DNA of 64,000 bases. Source: Corticium candelabrum (taxonomy: Eukaryota > Porifera > Homoscleromorpha > Homosclerophorida > Plakinidae). The stretch is taken from contig NC_085092.1 in the NCBI RefSeq assembly GCF_963422355.1, forward strand, positions 859,501-923,500. Reading direction: 5' to 3'. Shown here piece after piece: positions 46,365-61,048 of the stretch (position 1 is the stretch's first letter; each line of letters opens with the position of its first letter). The notes beneath the pieces were generated by a model. That model searched no databases, was not told where the DNA came from, and saw only the letters and a program-made list of their open reading frames with translations. The position numbers were made by a program, and so were the translations under genes.

Positions 46365-47030
46365 TCTAAATTATGCGGCTCGAGAGATGCCAAATTCCCT
46401 AGGAAATACTGGTTGGGGATGCCAAATTCCCTAGGAGATATGTCTCGGGGATGCCAAATTCCTTAGAAAATACTGCTCGGGGGACGCCAAATTCCCTAGG
46501 AAATACTGCTCGGGGATGCCAATTCCCTAGGAAATATGGCTCGGTGATGCCAAATTCCCTATGAAATACTGCTCGGGGATGCCAAATTCCCTAGGAAATA
46601 TGGCTCGGGGATGCCAAATTCCTTAGAGAATACTGCTAGGGGGATGCCAAATTCCCTAGGAAATATGGCTCGGGGATACCAAATTTCTTAGAGAATACTG
46701 CTAGGGGGATGTCAAATTCCCTAGGAAATACTGCTCGAGGATACCAAATTCCCTATTAGATACTGCTCGGGGATGCCAAATTCCCTAGGAAATATGGCTT
46801 GGGGATGTCAAAATATCTAGGAAATACGGCTTGGGATGTCAAATTCTCTAGAAAATACCGCTCGGGCATGCCAAACTCCCTAGGAAATGCGACTCGGGAC
46901 GCCAAATTTCTTGGGATTCCAAATTCCCTAGGATATAGGGTTGGGGGATGCAAAATGTCCCGAAGGGATACCAAATTCCCTAGTGAATATGACTCTGGGA
47001 TACCAAATTTCCGGGAATGCCAAATTCCCT
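46365..47030. repeat. Minisatellite, about 18 units of ~32-38 bp
   Basis: Core unit CGGGGATGCCAAATTCCCTA with GGAAATACTGCT or GGAAATATGGCT as linker, imperfect from unit to unit. Two to three units in opposite orientation lie at 41683-41772. On the minus strand the units read as PREFGIP-type repeats. Confidence 0.9.
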
Positions 47031-47263
47031 ATGACACCGGGCAACCTCAGACTAGCGCCAGCGCTGGCGCCCAAACCGAAGAGACTTTTTATCAATCCCA
47101 GAAACCCTCTCTTTTTGGCTTCATTCATGGATATGATTCTGGATTTCTTGGCTCCACATACAGGACATACAGATTTCATGGCTATTTTGTTGTTCTTTGT
47201 CTTTACGTCGGTGGAATTCACTTCTGGAGTTTTTCTTCTACACCTCACACAGTACGACAACAT
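46928..47263 (-). pseudogene. Small zinc-ribbon protein of Polinton-like origin
   Basis: The N-terminus has SYCVRCRRK and SVCPVCGAKKSR, two C-x2-C pairs about 25 residues apart as in the DUF5679 family, which is frequent in Polinton-like and related DNA elements. A glycine/alanine-rich stretch follows. The frame then runs into the minisatellite, so the natural C-terminus is probably replaced. Confidence 0.55.
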
Positions 47264-47367
47264 GGTGTTATATATACGTCTACAAAAGAACTTCCTACTC
47301 GTCGTTCGTTTCCGATGACGGTTCCTGGGGTGAAATCACGAAGAATATTACGCATAAAACGCCCTTG

Positions 47368-47800
47368 CTAACGGAGGACTATATAGTAGATACAACAATA
47401 ACCACACAGGACGCTATTGATATCCTGTACCATACTGGAAGTATACACGATACCTTTTCCAATCTTCTGCATATAGTGATACACCACACTCGGAAGTTGC
47501 ATACCGAAACTATCAAAATATTCTACGTCTCGTCCCCTATTATACTGCCACCCAATGGGTACCATTACCATCAAATTAACCTTCCAGATTGATTACGAGG
47601 CATTCTTTGTTTTTAGATTCGCTGGTATGGTGTCTTTGCTATAGGTTCCTTTATAGTGGAGCTACATCGAGATCTCTCAATATCTTATCGATCTGTATAT
47701 TGGTCAGCGGTTTCCAGGAAGAGTTACACCTTTTCCGCGTCTTCTTTCTTAACACCAGGTGATCCTTCGACGGTGATACCAGGCAGCCTCAATCCAGCGC
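47368..47800 (-). pseudogene. Adenain-type cysteine protease fragment (Polinton-like), broken
   Basis: The minus-strand frame 47368-47574 holds VEYFDSFG and, 20-30 residues on, QDINSVLCGYCCIYYI, the C-terminal catalytic Gln/Cys region of adenovirus-type (C5) proteases. The N-terminal catalytic His part is not intact. Upstream, 47730-47800 encodes the end of another frame (LPGITVEGSPGVKKEDAEKV). The protease is absent from ordinary cellular genes, so this supports the Polinton assignment. Confidence 0.65.
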
Positions 47801-48052
47801 CAGCATTGCCGGGAAGCCGGCCCCAAATAGTTTACCTAAGAGAGGAGCTGCTAGACTACCGAGCATCCTTCCCATCAATGGACCCAACCCGCCGGTATTT
47901 GTACAACGGTTCTTACTGTGACAACTCAATAATCTTGTTAGCTCAAACACCTCAGGCAGTCAACTACCGGCAAAACCACATGTCCCGTATAATACCTAAC
48001 TCCACAACATCCCCACAAACAATTAAACTACTCAAACAGTCTTGTTTGTAAA

Positions 48053-50355
48053 GCTCTATACCCACTCTCCTAAACGTTTAGGTGGTTGTCCTTTAGTTCT
48101 TCTCTGGCTACGTCTAGGTAACTTCTCTGTGTCGATGGAATCATCATCCGAATCAGAATCGGTCGCAATCGCGTTATCAGCTGGCGAGGAATGACATGTT
48201 TTCGGAGACAGGATTCTGCTCGACAAATGGTTCATGTGTACTTTTCTAGTAGTGCCTGTGGGAAACCTGACCATGTAGTATCTTTGTCCTAGAACTTTGA
48301 GAATTGTTGCTGGTTTCCAAAAACCTTTTCCTTTACTTTTTGGTTGTCTCACAAAACAGCTTCTCCTAATTGAAAGGGTTTCCTTTCATGAGACGTACGA
48401 CCATGTCTTTTCTTATGTCTCTCTTGACACTCTTGAACTTTGCGTTTCAGTAACTGCTTAGTCTGATCTTGATGGGCAGGCAATTCTGGCACTAGCATAT
48501 CGAGAGAACATCAAATTTCCCTACCCAATAGAAGTTTGGATGGAGACTCTCCACTAGTGTCATGTTCTGTACTCCTGTATACCATGAGAAAGTCAGTAAC
48601 AACGTCTTGCCGATTCGCTCCTGGTGTTTCTAATCCTTTTCGGACTGCTCTCTTAAACGACTGAATGAATCTTTCTGCTTGTCCATTACTTTTAGGGTGG
48701 TCAGGAGGTGTTAAACTGAGAAAGATTCCTTGCTGATTACAGAAATCTTTAAACTCTTTCGCCACAAACTGAGGGCCATTGTCGGTGGCGATTTTCTTTG
48801 GAATTTCAAAACTTGCCACTAGGTGTTTTAATGACAATATTAATTGCTTTGTTCCGCTTGATCCAACTTGAAATTTAAAAAGCTCTGGCCATTTTGAATG
48901 GGCATTAACAACTATGAGCCACATAAAAGTCTTAAACGGCCCCACAAAATCAAGGTGTAACGTTCCCAAGGTCTGTCCGGAAATTCCCACGGATGAAGAG
49001 AAACTGTTGAAAGACTATTTCTGTGTAAGGCACACGCATCGCAATTGCGTACCATTTTATCAATATCACGGTCGATACCTGGCCATCAGATATATCGGCG
49101 AGCCAGTTTCCTCATGCGGGCGGAGCCCAAACGAGCTCTATGCAACTGTAGCAGAAGCAATTGCCTAACGGCAGATGGTACGACAACGCGCGTTGTTTCA
49201 TCTCTATGCTTCAAAAGGCATCCATCAATAATTGAAAGTTGATTTTTTCAAGAAGAAAACGGTTTCACACTTTCATTCGATAATTTTGCTGGCCATCCTC
49301 CCTAAATATATGGAATGATTTCTTGTAAGACGGCATCTTTCCTAACGTATTTCTGAAGTTGCTTGAAGACAATAGGTCCATTTTTAACAGTTTGGGTCTC
49401 TAAGCTGGCCACAAACTGCTCAGCTTCTTCGTCTTGTTGTCTAATTTGATCGAAAGTTTCATCATGACTTATAGGAAGACGTGATAAAGGCAGCAGCGTT
49501 TCCATGACTGGATGAACTTCGATATTCGATATCGTACTTGTACTGCGATAGCTGGAGAGCCCACCTAGTCAAACGACTGCTGGTTCTAGTAGGAACTGAT
49601 ATCCTAGTAGCGTTAAAATTGTAACTAATGGTCTATGATCAGTTCTTAAGGTAAAATGACGTCCCAGAAGATAATGTTAAATTTTTGAATTCTATAAATA
49701 ATTGACAAAGCTTCCTTCTCTATCTGAGAATAGTTTACTTCAGCTTTCGTTAAAGACTTGGAAGCATATTCAATTACTTGCTCTTGTCCCTCAGCGTTAT
49801 GCTGAGATATACAAGCTCCTAGTCATTTTTCACTAGCATCACATGCTAAAACAATGGTTGATCCTGATTGTACATGGCTAGAACTGGTAGTGAGGTAAGC
49901 TTCTTCCGAATTGTGTTAAAAGAGCCTGCAACTTCACTGGACCAAACCCAAGGCACATCTTTCTCAACAGATGATTGAGTGAAACTGTATGATCAGATAG
50001 CCCAGGAAAAATTGAGAAAAATAAGTAACCATTCCTAGAAACGAACGTAATTCAGTTTGATTTGTAGGAATCAGCATGTCTTGAATGGTTCTTATCTTCT
50101 GTTCTGAAGGCCGAATACCATCCTTGTCGATGACATGACCAAGATATTGTACCGATGACTGAAAGAATGGACATTTATCTTCCTTCAAACGAAGTCCATG
50201 ATCTCTGATACGCTTCAACACTTCAGACAAGTTTTTTAAATGTTCTTCATCATCGGACCCTGTCACCAAATGTCATCAAAGAAATTAGTGGTTTTCTTGA
50301 GATTCTTTAACACCTTATTCATTACTCTTTGAAATATAGCAGGTGTACCACTACG
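48053..50355 (-). mobile_element. Ty3/gypsy pol remnant: RT (partial), RNase H, integrase
   Basis: Minus-strand order: RT from PAIFQRVMNKVL (50350) with the catalytic FFDD (about 50275) interrupted by a frameshift, then VQYLGHVID. A decayed RNase H region follows (49500-49960), then an integrase zinc region (about 49000-49110) and an integrase core (48511-48990) with LHLDFVGPF, ATDNGPQF and SNGQAERF giving D, D, E. The last frame (48056-48352) ends RTKGQPPKRLGEWV. Gag, protease and the first half of RT are absent. A TGTTGTGGAGTTAGG start (about 47996-48010, minus) after TGGGGA could be a partial 3' LTR; no 5' LTR is present. Confidence 0.8.
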
Positions 50356-50359
50356 CCTG

Positions 50360-50530
50360 GCTTTCTTTCCACTACCAGCCATGGCTTTCTATATTGCACC
50401 CGATGCTGCTTCAAGACCTAGAATTCCGAGTACCTTTGGAGCGTGTTTAATGATATGAGGAACTATTTTACCAATGGTGACAGCGATTGCTCCTCCAGTT
50501 TTCGCTATCTGTGACTTGAATAGTTTCAAC
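50360..50530 (-). pseudogene. Hydrophobic virion-like frame of the Polinton zone
   Basis: Minus-strand frame KTGGAIAVTIGKIVPHIIKH ... LGILGLEAASGAI, then a stop and MAGSGKKARR, which joins directly into the gypsy RT. A hydrophobic Gly/Ala segment plus basic tail resembles small membrane-active proteins of Polinton-like elements. Weak assignment. Confidence 0.35.
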
Positions 50531-50779
50531 TCGATAATCCGACAATCGGTCTTTGATGTTGTTGTATTGCGTCCTGGTAATATTTAGAAGACCATCTCCC
50601 GAAATCTAAGGCTGAGGTAAGCCCATATGTTTTTGATGAGCATTTAGTAGCACTTCCTTCTAATTATCCGTCAAACTAAATCCGTACTTGATGTAACTCA
50701 AGCCTTGCCTCTATGTATAAAATTACACTAAACTAACACATTCATCTTTCCACTCGTCGCTTCCAACGTCATGTATCGA

Positions 50780-51668
50780 TCACTCAAGACCAAACAGTAG
50801 ACGTGATAACCTCATCCTGGGGCCACAATCAGCTGCCATCGCACTTCGATGTCGGACGTACCCATCCTCATCTTGTCTCGATGTTTGGATACGCGACGTG
50901 TGTGATCGGGTAGAGGTTCTCAAACTCTGCGACAGCCAACTGACTTCCCGAATCTGTGTTGGAATATTTACTGACCTCTTCTTGGAATAGCATGTACGCT
51001 CTGGAGAGATTTCTAGAAACATTGGCGAAGTTCGTCTCGATCTCTCTATCCGGGTATTGTATGCTATTGACTCGTACACTCAAACGTGTTAGATTAGCGT
51101 GGTCGAAGACTTGATTGTTCTGTTCATGATCCCAATCTCGAGCGACGTTGGCAAAGGCGACGAAGACGTGTCGAGGTAGTTGTTCGCTGCCACTCTGGTG
51201 ACTCTCCAGGTGGGACTCGTATCGGCGACTACAAACTGATTTCTATAAACTCTCTTTTGCTCAAAGTAGAGACTAAGTCGCGCACCCGATACGAGCAAAG
51301 CTTCCAATTCCGTCTGCACGGACAGTGACGGTCGAATCTTGGCCATCCAAACTGTTAGATGTGCGATGTTGAATTTACCTGCAGCGGCAGCGCCATCTCA
51401 GTATGAATGTAGTCATTGAGTGAATTTCTTTCAAGGACGTAGGTTTGTTTTACTGCCAACATCACCGTGTCGATATCGCGATGAGATTCCAACACGTAAC
51501 TCAAAAGTAGGAACATTGTGACCGTTTTGTCGCCCGTCATGATCAACTAACGGCTGCGGAATTCCGAGTTGTACGTGTCCTTTCTATATTGGCAAAGTCT
51601 AGAGCTCGAATGTGTGCTCTGTTGGATTGGTACCATACCCACGGTGCCTGCTGGTAGTAGCCCAGGTA
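50780..51668 (-). pseudogene. Capsid-like gene of the Polinton zone, main part
   Basis: Minus-strand frames 51543-51668, 51355-51546, 51089-51346 and 50868-51083 follow each other with frameshifts and stops and form one decayed gene. Motifs such as VYRNQFVVADTSPTWRVTRV and VNSIQYPDREIETNFANVSR are like the hexon-type major capsid of Polinton/adintovirus-like elements. The N-terminal end is found 2.5 kb away at 54178-54240. The assignment rests on pattern recognition only. Confidence 0.5.
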
Positions 51669-52482
51669 AAAACTCTTATTTAAAATTTTGCAAGAAATAT
51701 TATTGCAGGATTTTGCAAAACCTTGCATAATTTCTTCAAGATTTGGCAAATTCTTGGTTTAGAGGCGCTGCCATTTGGAATTTTGTGTAAGTTTAGCAAC
51801 ATCTTGAGTAGGATCCTACAATATCTTAAACAGTCACTACAATGTCTTAACTGTCACTTTTTACAATTTTTTACTTAGAGGTACGAATAGTAATACCAAA
51901 GAATAGCGCATTCTAGTAATTTGTAATCTCTTTGCACATAATCCTACTAGAATGTAGGCCATTAAGTTTCTACTCAAGAAGTTTATTAATATCCTCAAGA
52001 TTTTGCAAGTTCTTGGTTCATGGACGTTGACATTTTCAATCTTGTGGTAATTTAACAAGAAGTGGCGCAAGATTTTACAATATCATAGACTGGCATGCAA
52101 GTCTTGCAATTTCTTACCTACGTAGACGTTGCAAAAACACGAGTACTCGATTTCTAGAAACACCACTTTAGTGGAGTCTTGGCTTGTGCACCTTTGTGTC
52201 CAGCAAAGAACTGGACTGTCGAAGTTTAGAACACCATTTACTTCTATGTGCACGATCATGCCATATCCGGGATAATGGACACGTGGGAGCATTCATGTCA
52301 GTGTTGCTACGCGCATCTGCCACCTCTTTGACTAGAATTCGGCTTCTACCAATGAGATAAGGCCAGATTTAGAGTTTCACGTGTACATAACCACAGGCAA
52401 AGAGAGCGTCCACGCTATTTCAAAGACTTTCAAGTCAATACCGACCGACAGAGTGGATCTAGACGGCATTTACGTTTCCATC

Positions 52483-52629
52483 CAGGGGCGTCGCGTAATA
52501 GGGGCTAGAGGGGGCTGAAGCTCCACCACTTTTCGGGGGCGTTTTCCTTTTTTCAATATCAAAGACTGGAGCCGAAGTCTCAGCAGCGAGACGGCACCAA
52601 CCACTCTTTGCGCCCACGCGACGCCCCTG
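52483..52629. mobile_element. hAT-type MITE, 147 bp
   Basis: Perfect 14-bp inverted termini CAGGGGCGTCGCGT / ACGCGACGCCCCTG. The first eight bases are the same as those of the complete hAT at 42103. No clear target duplication is visible. Confidence 0.78.
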
Positions 52630-52901
52630 TTTCAACAGATGCCTTATAGTAGCAACGCGATAACCACGAGTTATTGTCTTTATTCTAATGATGTCTTTCT
52701 ACAGAATCCGTCTTTGCCAATATATGGCACTAAAGGAAGACTTTCATTATGAAGCCGAAAAGTTCAGAAATCAGCTAGATAACGTGTCCTGATAGCCTGA
52801 CAGTCGGTCGTAAGCTATTTTGTCAGCATTCGCCATGAACTGCATTTTGTTCAGGATTCTTTTCAACAAACACATTAGTTACCATGATTGCATATGTTCA
52901 T

Positions 52902-53964
<1,063 letters not shown>

Positions 53965-54177
53965 AAAAATCATAATTAGGAGAGATCTTGAGTAATCTTG
54001 GCACGCTATGGCAAGATCTTAATTGTAATGACTGCGTGGAATGGAGAAGACTTTGCAAGTTTTGGCAAGTTGTGTAAGTACTTGCAGTATTGTGTGGCAA
54101 GACTGAACAAGTTCTTGGATAAGATCTTGGATAAACGTTTAATAAGATCTTGCACAATTTTGCAAGATTCTGACCCA

Positions 54178-54240
54178 AAAGTTTCGAACGGGAGAGCTGC
54201 TCCAGGTACACCAAACTCGTTGGGGTCAAAAGTTCCCATG
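54178..54240 (-). pseudogene. N-terminal end of the split capsid-like gene
   Basis: An ATG at 54238-54240 (minus) opens a frame MGTFDPNEFGVPG...FETFG, which ends where the repeat-rich insertion begins. It continues in sense at 51668. Confidence 0.5.
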
Positions 54241-54513
54241 GCGATACCACAACATATTGGTAGCCGTACTTTTATCGTAGTCGCCCGAGAATTGTACGAA
54301 GGTCATGATCGTGCTGGCTTGTGGTAAGTATTGATTAATGTGTTCGACGATGTGACTGTCGATTTGGTATTAAAGAGATCGAAAGAGCGACCACCCGTTG
54401 TTGACGAGCGTGACGACGTCGGCGAGGCAATTTGTTTTGTCTCCTTTGACCAGCTTGCCTATTAATTTGAGCACGGCTTTATGAGGAAGCAAGTACTAGT
54501 CCAGATCTCGAGC

Positions 54514-55364
54514 CTATCTTTTAAGCTCTCCACCCTTGTTTATATTACTAGCATCGTTGGGAAGATACTCGATGTATTCGAACTCAGTGATCGAGCCGCC
54601 CTCGATGGGACTCTCAAACACTCGAAAGTAATGTGATACGATCTTGGTCGTTTCCATCGGTATATCATAGGTTACATAAAAATTTATCTTAACTTTTTTA
54701 TACTTCCACCGGCTTTTCAACCAGTACCCGCAATGATATTACTCAAAATGGTAAGAAATTGGTCGTCGACGAGTTTCTTGGCGCTCATGCAATACTCTCT
54801 TAACCTCTAGATTGGAGGTCAACGTGTTGATCTTTTCTTTTTGAGGAGATAATCGGAAAGAAATGGGTGCCAAAATTGCCAAAAGAATGATTGCCAAAAC
54901 TCCGTTACGAGCGATCTGTTCTACTTTAGTGGTTGCGAGATCTTGAGCCTTACCGATCGTTTTCTGAGTGGCTTCCAGCCCCTTGTCACTTACCTTTTGT
55001 GTCAACTCTTTTTCCTTGCTAATAGCCAAGTCTTTACCGTTAGTCACTAGATCTTTTCTTAAAGTCAAAGAATTTTCAGTCCCTAATTTGAATAAATCTT
55101 GCCTTTGGCCAGGACCATCTTAGAGCCCGCTTCTGCGATATTTCTGGCAGCATCCCACAGATTTTCCCACAGGAATCCATGGATGATTTTTACGATACAA
55201 TTGATTGCGCCTGTACAATATCGTATATTATAGGTTACATAGTTTTGATGTGTAGTTGGAAGTTCGTTCTCTCCATTGAAATCGATCGCTCTTTCATCCT
55301 GATCGGTAACACGCACGGTGATACTGGAGATTGACTCTGTTTTGTTCATGCGAATATAGGTCAA
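54514..55364 (-). pseudogene. Three small frames of the Polinton zone
   Basis: Minus-strand frames 55083-55364, 54739-55068 and 54514-54720. The middle one has a charged helical N-terminus and one membrane segment (NGVLAIILLAILAPISF), like a minor membrane protein. The others are unrecognised (one contains ITVRVTDQDERAIDF). Tight spacing and common strand with the capsid-like gene suggest one late-gene-like block. Confidence 0.4.
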
Positions 55365-55755
55365 CTAATTCTGTTGATTGAGAGTAACGATCCCGGTGGT
55401 TTGTCGGGAGAGAAGCTGTAGATAACATCGCTGGTGCTGCCGTTCAAGAGCTAGAGAATATGAGAGAGCATCGTATCAACACTGAGTGAATATTGTTGAT
55501 GTTGACTTGTCTTTGACTATCGTACGCTCTATCCTCTTCTAAAATTCCTCCATCAAGTCTAATTAATATATCTCTCAACGCCTTTTGAAATGTGAAATCA
55601 ACTTTGTAGCCATCAGTAAGATATTGTAATTGGGTTGTATGGGTAAACCATCTTTATCATCACCGTTCTTTCATATAAACGTGTGATTTCTAAGTTCAAG
55701 TCTGTGATGCTGTAGCACCCGGTGGTATCCGAATTCTAATCATCTCTGTACCGTT

Positions 55756-56808
55756 CTAGTACCTGAACAGATTGTTTTCTGTCGTGATATTGTACCACGA
55801 GTACCACACATGACTGGATATCAACGCCAATTTATAATCAACATTTTTGTCGATAAGAGGTGGGTTTAGTTCTACAGTAACCTCAGAACTCAAACTTTTG
55901 GCAGTGACCGCCTTGCTGTCTAATGCTACAACCGTTTCACATATGACACTATACATAGAATTAGATAAGATTTTCTCTCTTTTTGCGAATATGTTTGCAT
56001 TTTATCCAAGTACTTGGTTCGTGTAAAATCTTTCTCCCGATACAATCGAGTCGCATAATCCAAGATGATATCGGTCAACACTCTATAGTTATTTTCTCGA
56101 ATAGCCTTCACCAGTTGCAGAACAACAAGTTTGAATTCCATACGCATCGCTTTCATATATATTTCAAGCTCATCATGGAGCTGATGGAGTCATACCCCGG
56201 CTCAATTGTACTTGACCGATGTCTATACTACTACTCTACATAATCGTGAATATTTTTGTAGGCTTCTTCGGTGATAATACCATCCACCAGTAACCTATCT
56301 TATGATCTCGAAGATCTCATTGTTAGCAGTGCTCTCGTTATCAGCATTTTTACTGGCGACGAGAACTTCCAAGCGACGACAGAGTTTGTCCGGAAACTTT
56401 TAATATTTGATTTCGAGGGCTTGCGGACGGCACTTCTTCGATCGTTTGCTGACGGGAAGGTCAGACAGTTTGACCAGTTTATTTCAGGTTTTGAGGGCTC
56501 CACCGCTGTACGTCTGGTTCGTTTTGAATCGCTTGGTCAACAGCTCCAACCAGTCAGTATCTATCTTTTTCGACATAACCTTATCACCCTTGTAGGCTTC
56601 GAGTCTAATTCCAAGCAATTTAATGGAATCGATGAACATGTCGCCAAAGGTGGACTCGGATGTGAGTTTGTAGAGTGTTTTGGTGTGTGCCTTCCACCAC
56701 CATTGGCTGCCCCTGCAGTGTTTTCTCACCTTTTTTTCGGTGATGGATTTCCTACTGCTAGGAGATTTTCTTCGAGTGTGGGGTTTAGGTAGTTTTCTTT
56801 CAAACTCA
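55756..56808 (-). pseudogene. Further frames of the Polinton zone
   Basis: Minus-strand frames 55756-55956 (VDYKLALISSHVWYSWYNIT, a pattern I associate with a structural protein of these elements), 55926-56156, and 56300-56808 (basic start RRKSPSSRKS, then KLLGIRLEAYKGDKV). Frameshifts occur between them. No polymerase B or packaging ATPase motif is visible in the zone. Confidence 0.4.
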
Positions 56809-57889
56809 TAATAATAAAAATTGACTAACCATTAGTAATATTAATAGCTAATCTGCCCCTGCGGAGAACGGGATGGTGAGCGAGTATATATATATTTCTT
56901 TCTTTAAAGTTTAAAAGAACCACGAATTATCTAGTATTACAAACAGTTAAGTAGTATAATCCCTGATATATATATATATATATATATATATAAATTCGGC
57001 GGGCTACGTCACTGACGGTGCGTACAGGTTTGGGCGTGCGAGGGCAAAATTTGGCGTAGGTCGGACCAAGATATTCGCTTAGCCAAGCATACACACAGAC
57101 ACACAAACAGCTCTCCTTCTTTATAGTGGTAGATAGAATTTGTTATGTTGCATGTATAATCTTAGATGTAGGCTGGTTATTGTAAATGTATTCCGATGGT
57201 TCCATTTAAACTGTTTTATAATATATGTACTGTATGAATAAATTAAACAACCTTCTGTTGCAACTACTCACTCATACACTTCGTCGTTGGTCATGATTTC
57301 TGCATAAACTATAGTGGATATCTATCTACACCTATAATTCTCATAAAGTTAATTAATTTGACGCTGTATGCAAATTTCTGTTGTTGCATGAGTTTACATG
57401 CATTTTTTCCTCCGTTCTAAAAAATTAGCAGCTAGACAAAATTTTCATTTACAATTATATCCGTTCAATTATACCCTATTCTGAGAAATTAGCAAGAATC
57501 GAGTATTCCAAATCTTTATATGTTGTTGCAAGAGTATCCCGTTCTAATTTATCTTAAAGTGTATCTCTAAAGAATTATTAGCCGGACAGAATTCTCATGA
57601 AGAATTTCGTTCAAAGCTATATCCCGGTTAATTGTATCCCGTTTTGACACTATTGATTGTTAGCTAGCTAAAGCCCATTCAAACAATACTTGCAGTGTGG
57701 GAATTGTGGGTAGGTTCTACGTCAGTTTGGGCTGCCCAGTGGGAGGAGAAGGAAATAGAATTAGGGTAATTATCTATTACATAGACTAAACACATACATA
57801 TACAATTACGTAATAGTACCCTGTATTGAAAAGCTATATTTCCAGACAATACCACACAATAGTCATTCTCTAGCAGTTCTATGCGATAA
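56809..57889. other. AT-rich stretch without genes
   Basis: Contains a TA tract (56961-56992) and several degenerate repeats of TATCCCGTT-like sequence (57460-57640). Nothing else supported. Confidence 0.5.
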
Positions 57890-58915
57890 TGAGTACTCCA
57901 GAATCTTCTCTTCCTCGTGGCGAAGTGTCTGCTTCAACATCAGATGTACCATCTAAAGTCAGCATTGGTTCTCAAATTGTCAAGCGAAAGTGCAGTTCTG
58001 TCTTCAGAAATTCGCAAAAGCAATGATAGCCAATGTGCACGAATTCTTTGACAAGAAGAAGAGAAAAGAACAACTAATCATGGTTGGTAACGTCCTCAGC
58101 AGAACCTCAGAGGCACTAATGGTATCAAAGAGGTCTATCTGTAATGTCTTGAAACAACGGCGTGTTGAAGGTGATGTAAGCAGTCCTGCAAAGAAAGGCC
58201 GTAAACCAAGTTGTGGCCCTACTCAACAACAAACAGATAACTTCCTGGAAGGAGTGATACGTCAAAGAGTGCACAGATTTTACACGAACGGTGAGCTTCC
58301 AACAATGGACAAACTTCTATTGGCGTTACGAGATGATGTAGACTACCCCTACGGTAGATCTACGCTATACACAACAGTCAGAAATATAGGATTCAGGTAC
58401 AAAACACGTAACAAGAAGACAGCCCTGCATGAACAACACAGAATCATCCCTACAGGCCATGAATACCTCAGGAAAATTCTAAATTTCCATTCTGGGGGCA
58501 AGCCAATAGTCTAACTCGATGAAATCTGGCTCAATGCTCATCATACTCGTGAGCACTGTTGGATAGACTATGATAGCAAAGGCGGCTTACGCGAGCCTTC
58601 CGGAAAAGGTGGTAGATTGATCATACTTTACGCAGGATGGCAACAGGGATGGATTGCATATGCAAAGTTGGTCTTTTGAGAAAAATACTGGAACTGGGGA
58701 CTACCACCAGGAGATGAATACAAAACACATCATGGAGTTGTTTGAGAAGAAGCTCATTCCAACTGTCCTCCTCGCTCTGTCATCATCCTTGACAATGCCA
58801 AATACCACAACAGTGTGGTAGAAAAAATCCCTACAAAGACCAGCACAAAGAAGGCAATGATGGACTATTTGAACAGTCACAACATCTCATACGACAAAAA
58901 AATGCTTAAATTGGA
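57890..58915 (+). pseudogene. Mariner/IS630-like DDE transposase relic
   Basis: An N-terminal helix-turn-helix-like part (EALMVSKRSICNVLKQRR, 58106-58170) is followed by STLYTTVRNIGFRYKTRN. The DDE core then starts with a stop in front of LDEIWLNAHHTREHCWIDY (58516-58570) and reaches VIILDNAKYHNSVVEKIP (58780-58825). Stops and frameshifts at 58512, 58678 and after make it inactive. The element boundary at the 3' side is about 58915, where unrelated repetitive sequence begins. Confidence 0.72.
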
Positions 58916-59145
58916 TGCAGATCCGATTGGCCGTTACGGAAATATTCGCGCGCGAGCGGAGACGGGTTCGAGGCGGGTTGTATCGGTAGAAATAGCGTTG
59001 TCGCGGAAAAAGTACGGAAGACAAAGGCAATCTCACTTTTGACAAGGCTATATTCGGCGTGCTCGAGCCAAATTCGGTGGAGATCGGACTGGCTGTCTTG
59101 GAGATCTTTTCCTACATACGAACACACACAAACACATGCACACTC

Positions 59146-59149
59146 ACAT

Positions 59150-59221
<72 letters not shown>
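59146..59221. repeat. (CA)n microsatellite at SINE 3' end
   Basis: CA tract directly adjoining the 3' end of SINE copy 4. Confidence 0.95.
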
Positions 59222-59877
<656 letters not shown>

Positions 59878-59879
59878 GC

Positions 59880-60998
59880 TCTCCTTTATATATATATAGC
59901 ATTTCGACCCGGCGTTGCCTGGGTAACATTAGACAGGTGCAGCTAGGGTTGCGTATTTTACATATCCGACTTATTAAAAACAACACATATTAGCTCCTAC
60001 GAAATACGTAAGATGCCCTACGCAAATTGATTATTATGTTATTGCCACTTTGTCTTTGACCTAGGAAGTAGGAGGTGCTTCAGCCTTTCTCACGTTATTG
60101 TGCACGCAGAAATATCTTTTACGTGTAACCGTAACTGTTACCGTTTGAGGGATGAAAGCAATCTTGCTGTTGCTGATGTGGCTATTCTGTCTCTGAGTTG
60201 ATGGAATTCACAATCCTTGGTTTGATCGTCATTGAGCAACTCTCTTTGCAGATGTCGTGATGGGGGGGGGGGGGGAAGTTCGGTTTTTTACGCATTGGCA
60301 TGCTGTAGGGCACGCAGACGTGAACGGACAGGTTCTTTGTACATTGTTTAGAGCGACAGAAGTGTCACTGCGTGACCGCAATCTTCACGTATGATGGTGT
60401 CGTTGCGATTGGCACGCGCTAGTAATTGAAAACCATGCAGACGTCACGCAGACGTCAGCAACAACAACACGTAACTACGCGCTTCACTCGGTAAATCAGC
60501 AACAACAATACCACGACGAACACGCAGGTTCCTAGCCCTAGCTAGACCTCTAAAGGGGCCATCTAAATACGTACCGCGAAACGTGCGTTTGTAATATTGT
60601 GGTGTGGAACGCAGACTTCATGGGACTGCCTGTGTAGACCTATGCCGTCTTGGTAGATAATTTTAATTGTGGGAAGATAGCCAGATGGTTTTGATTACCG
60701 CTGTACTAACAACAGATGTCCCATTCATTACTCACTTGCGTCGGCTAGTAGACAGAATACACTCGATACCGCCGATAGAGTGAAACCCATACATAAAACA
60801 GATATTCTCGTGGCATGTGCATGGGGATCGTAAATTCGAAGTCGCACCGCGGTCACGTTGTCGCGAGATTTCACTTGGGGTCGACTCCTAGAGAGGAAAC
60901 CGTCTAAATACTGAGGCTTGCGTTTGCATTGTGGTGTGGAACGCAGTCTTCATGCACGGTTTCGCGCGATCGCAGGCAGTTTTGGCATGATTGAAGTT

Positions 60999-61048
<50 letters not shown>

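Noticed and set aside
46365..47030. CRISPR-like array
   Set aside because: Units vary in sequence and length, there are no unique spacers between constant repeats, and the genome is eukaryotic.
47656..48051. 131-codon plus-strand frame
   Set aside because: Runs antisense to the end of the Polinton-like frame and the presumed partial LTR; no coding features.
57700..57889. Intact mariner element
   Set aside because: No inverted termini with TA duplication could be recognised, and the transposase has several stops.
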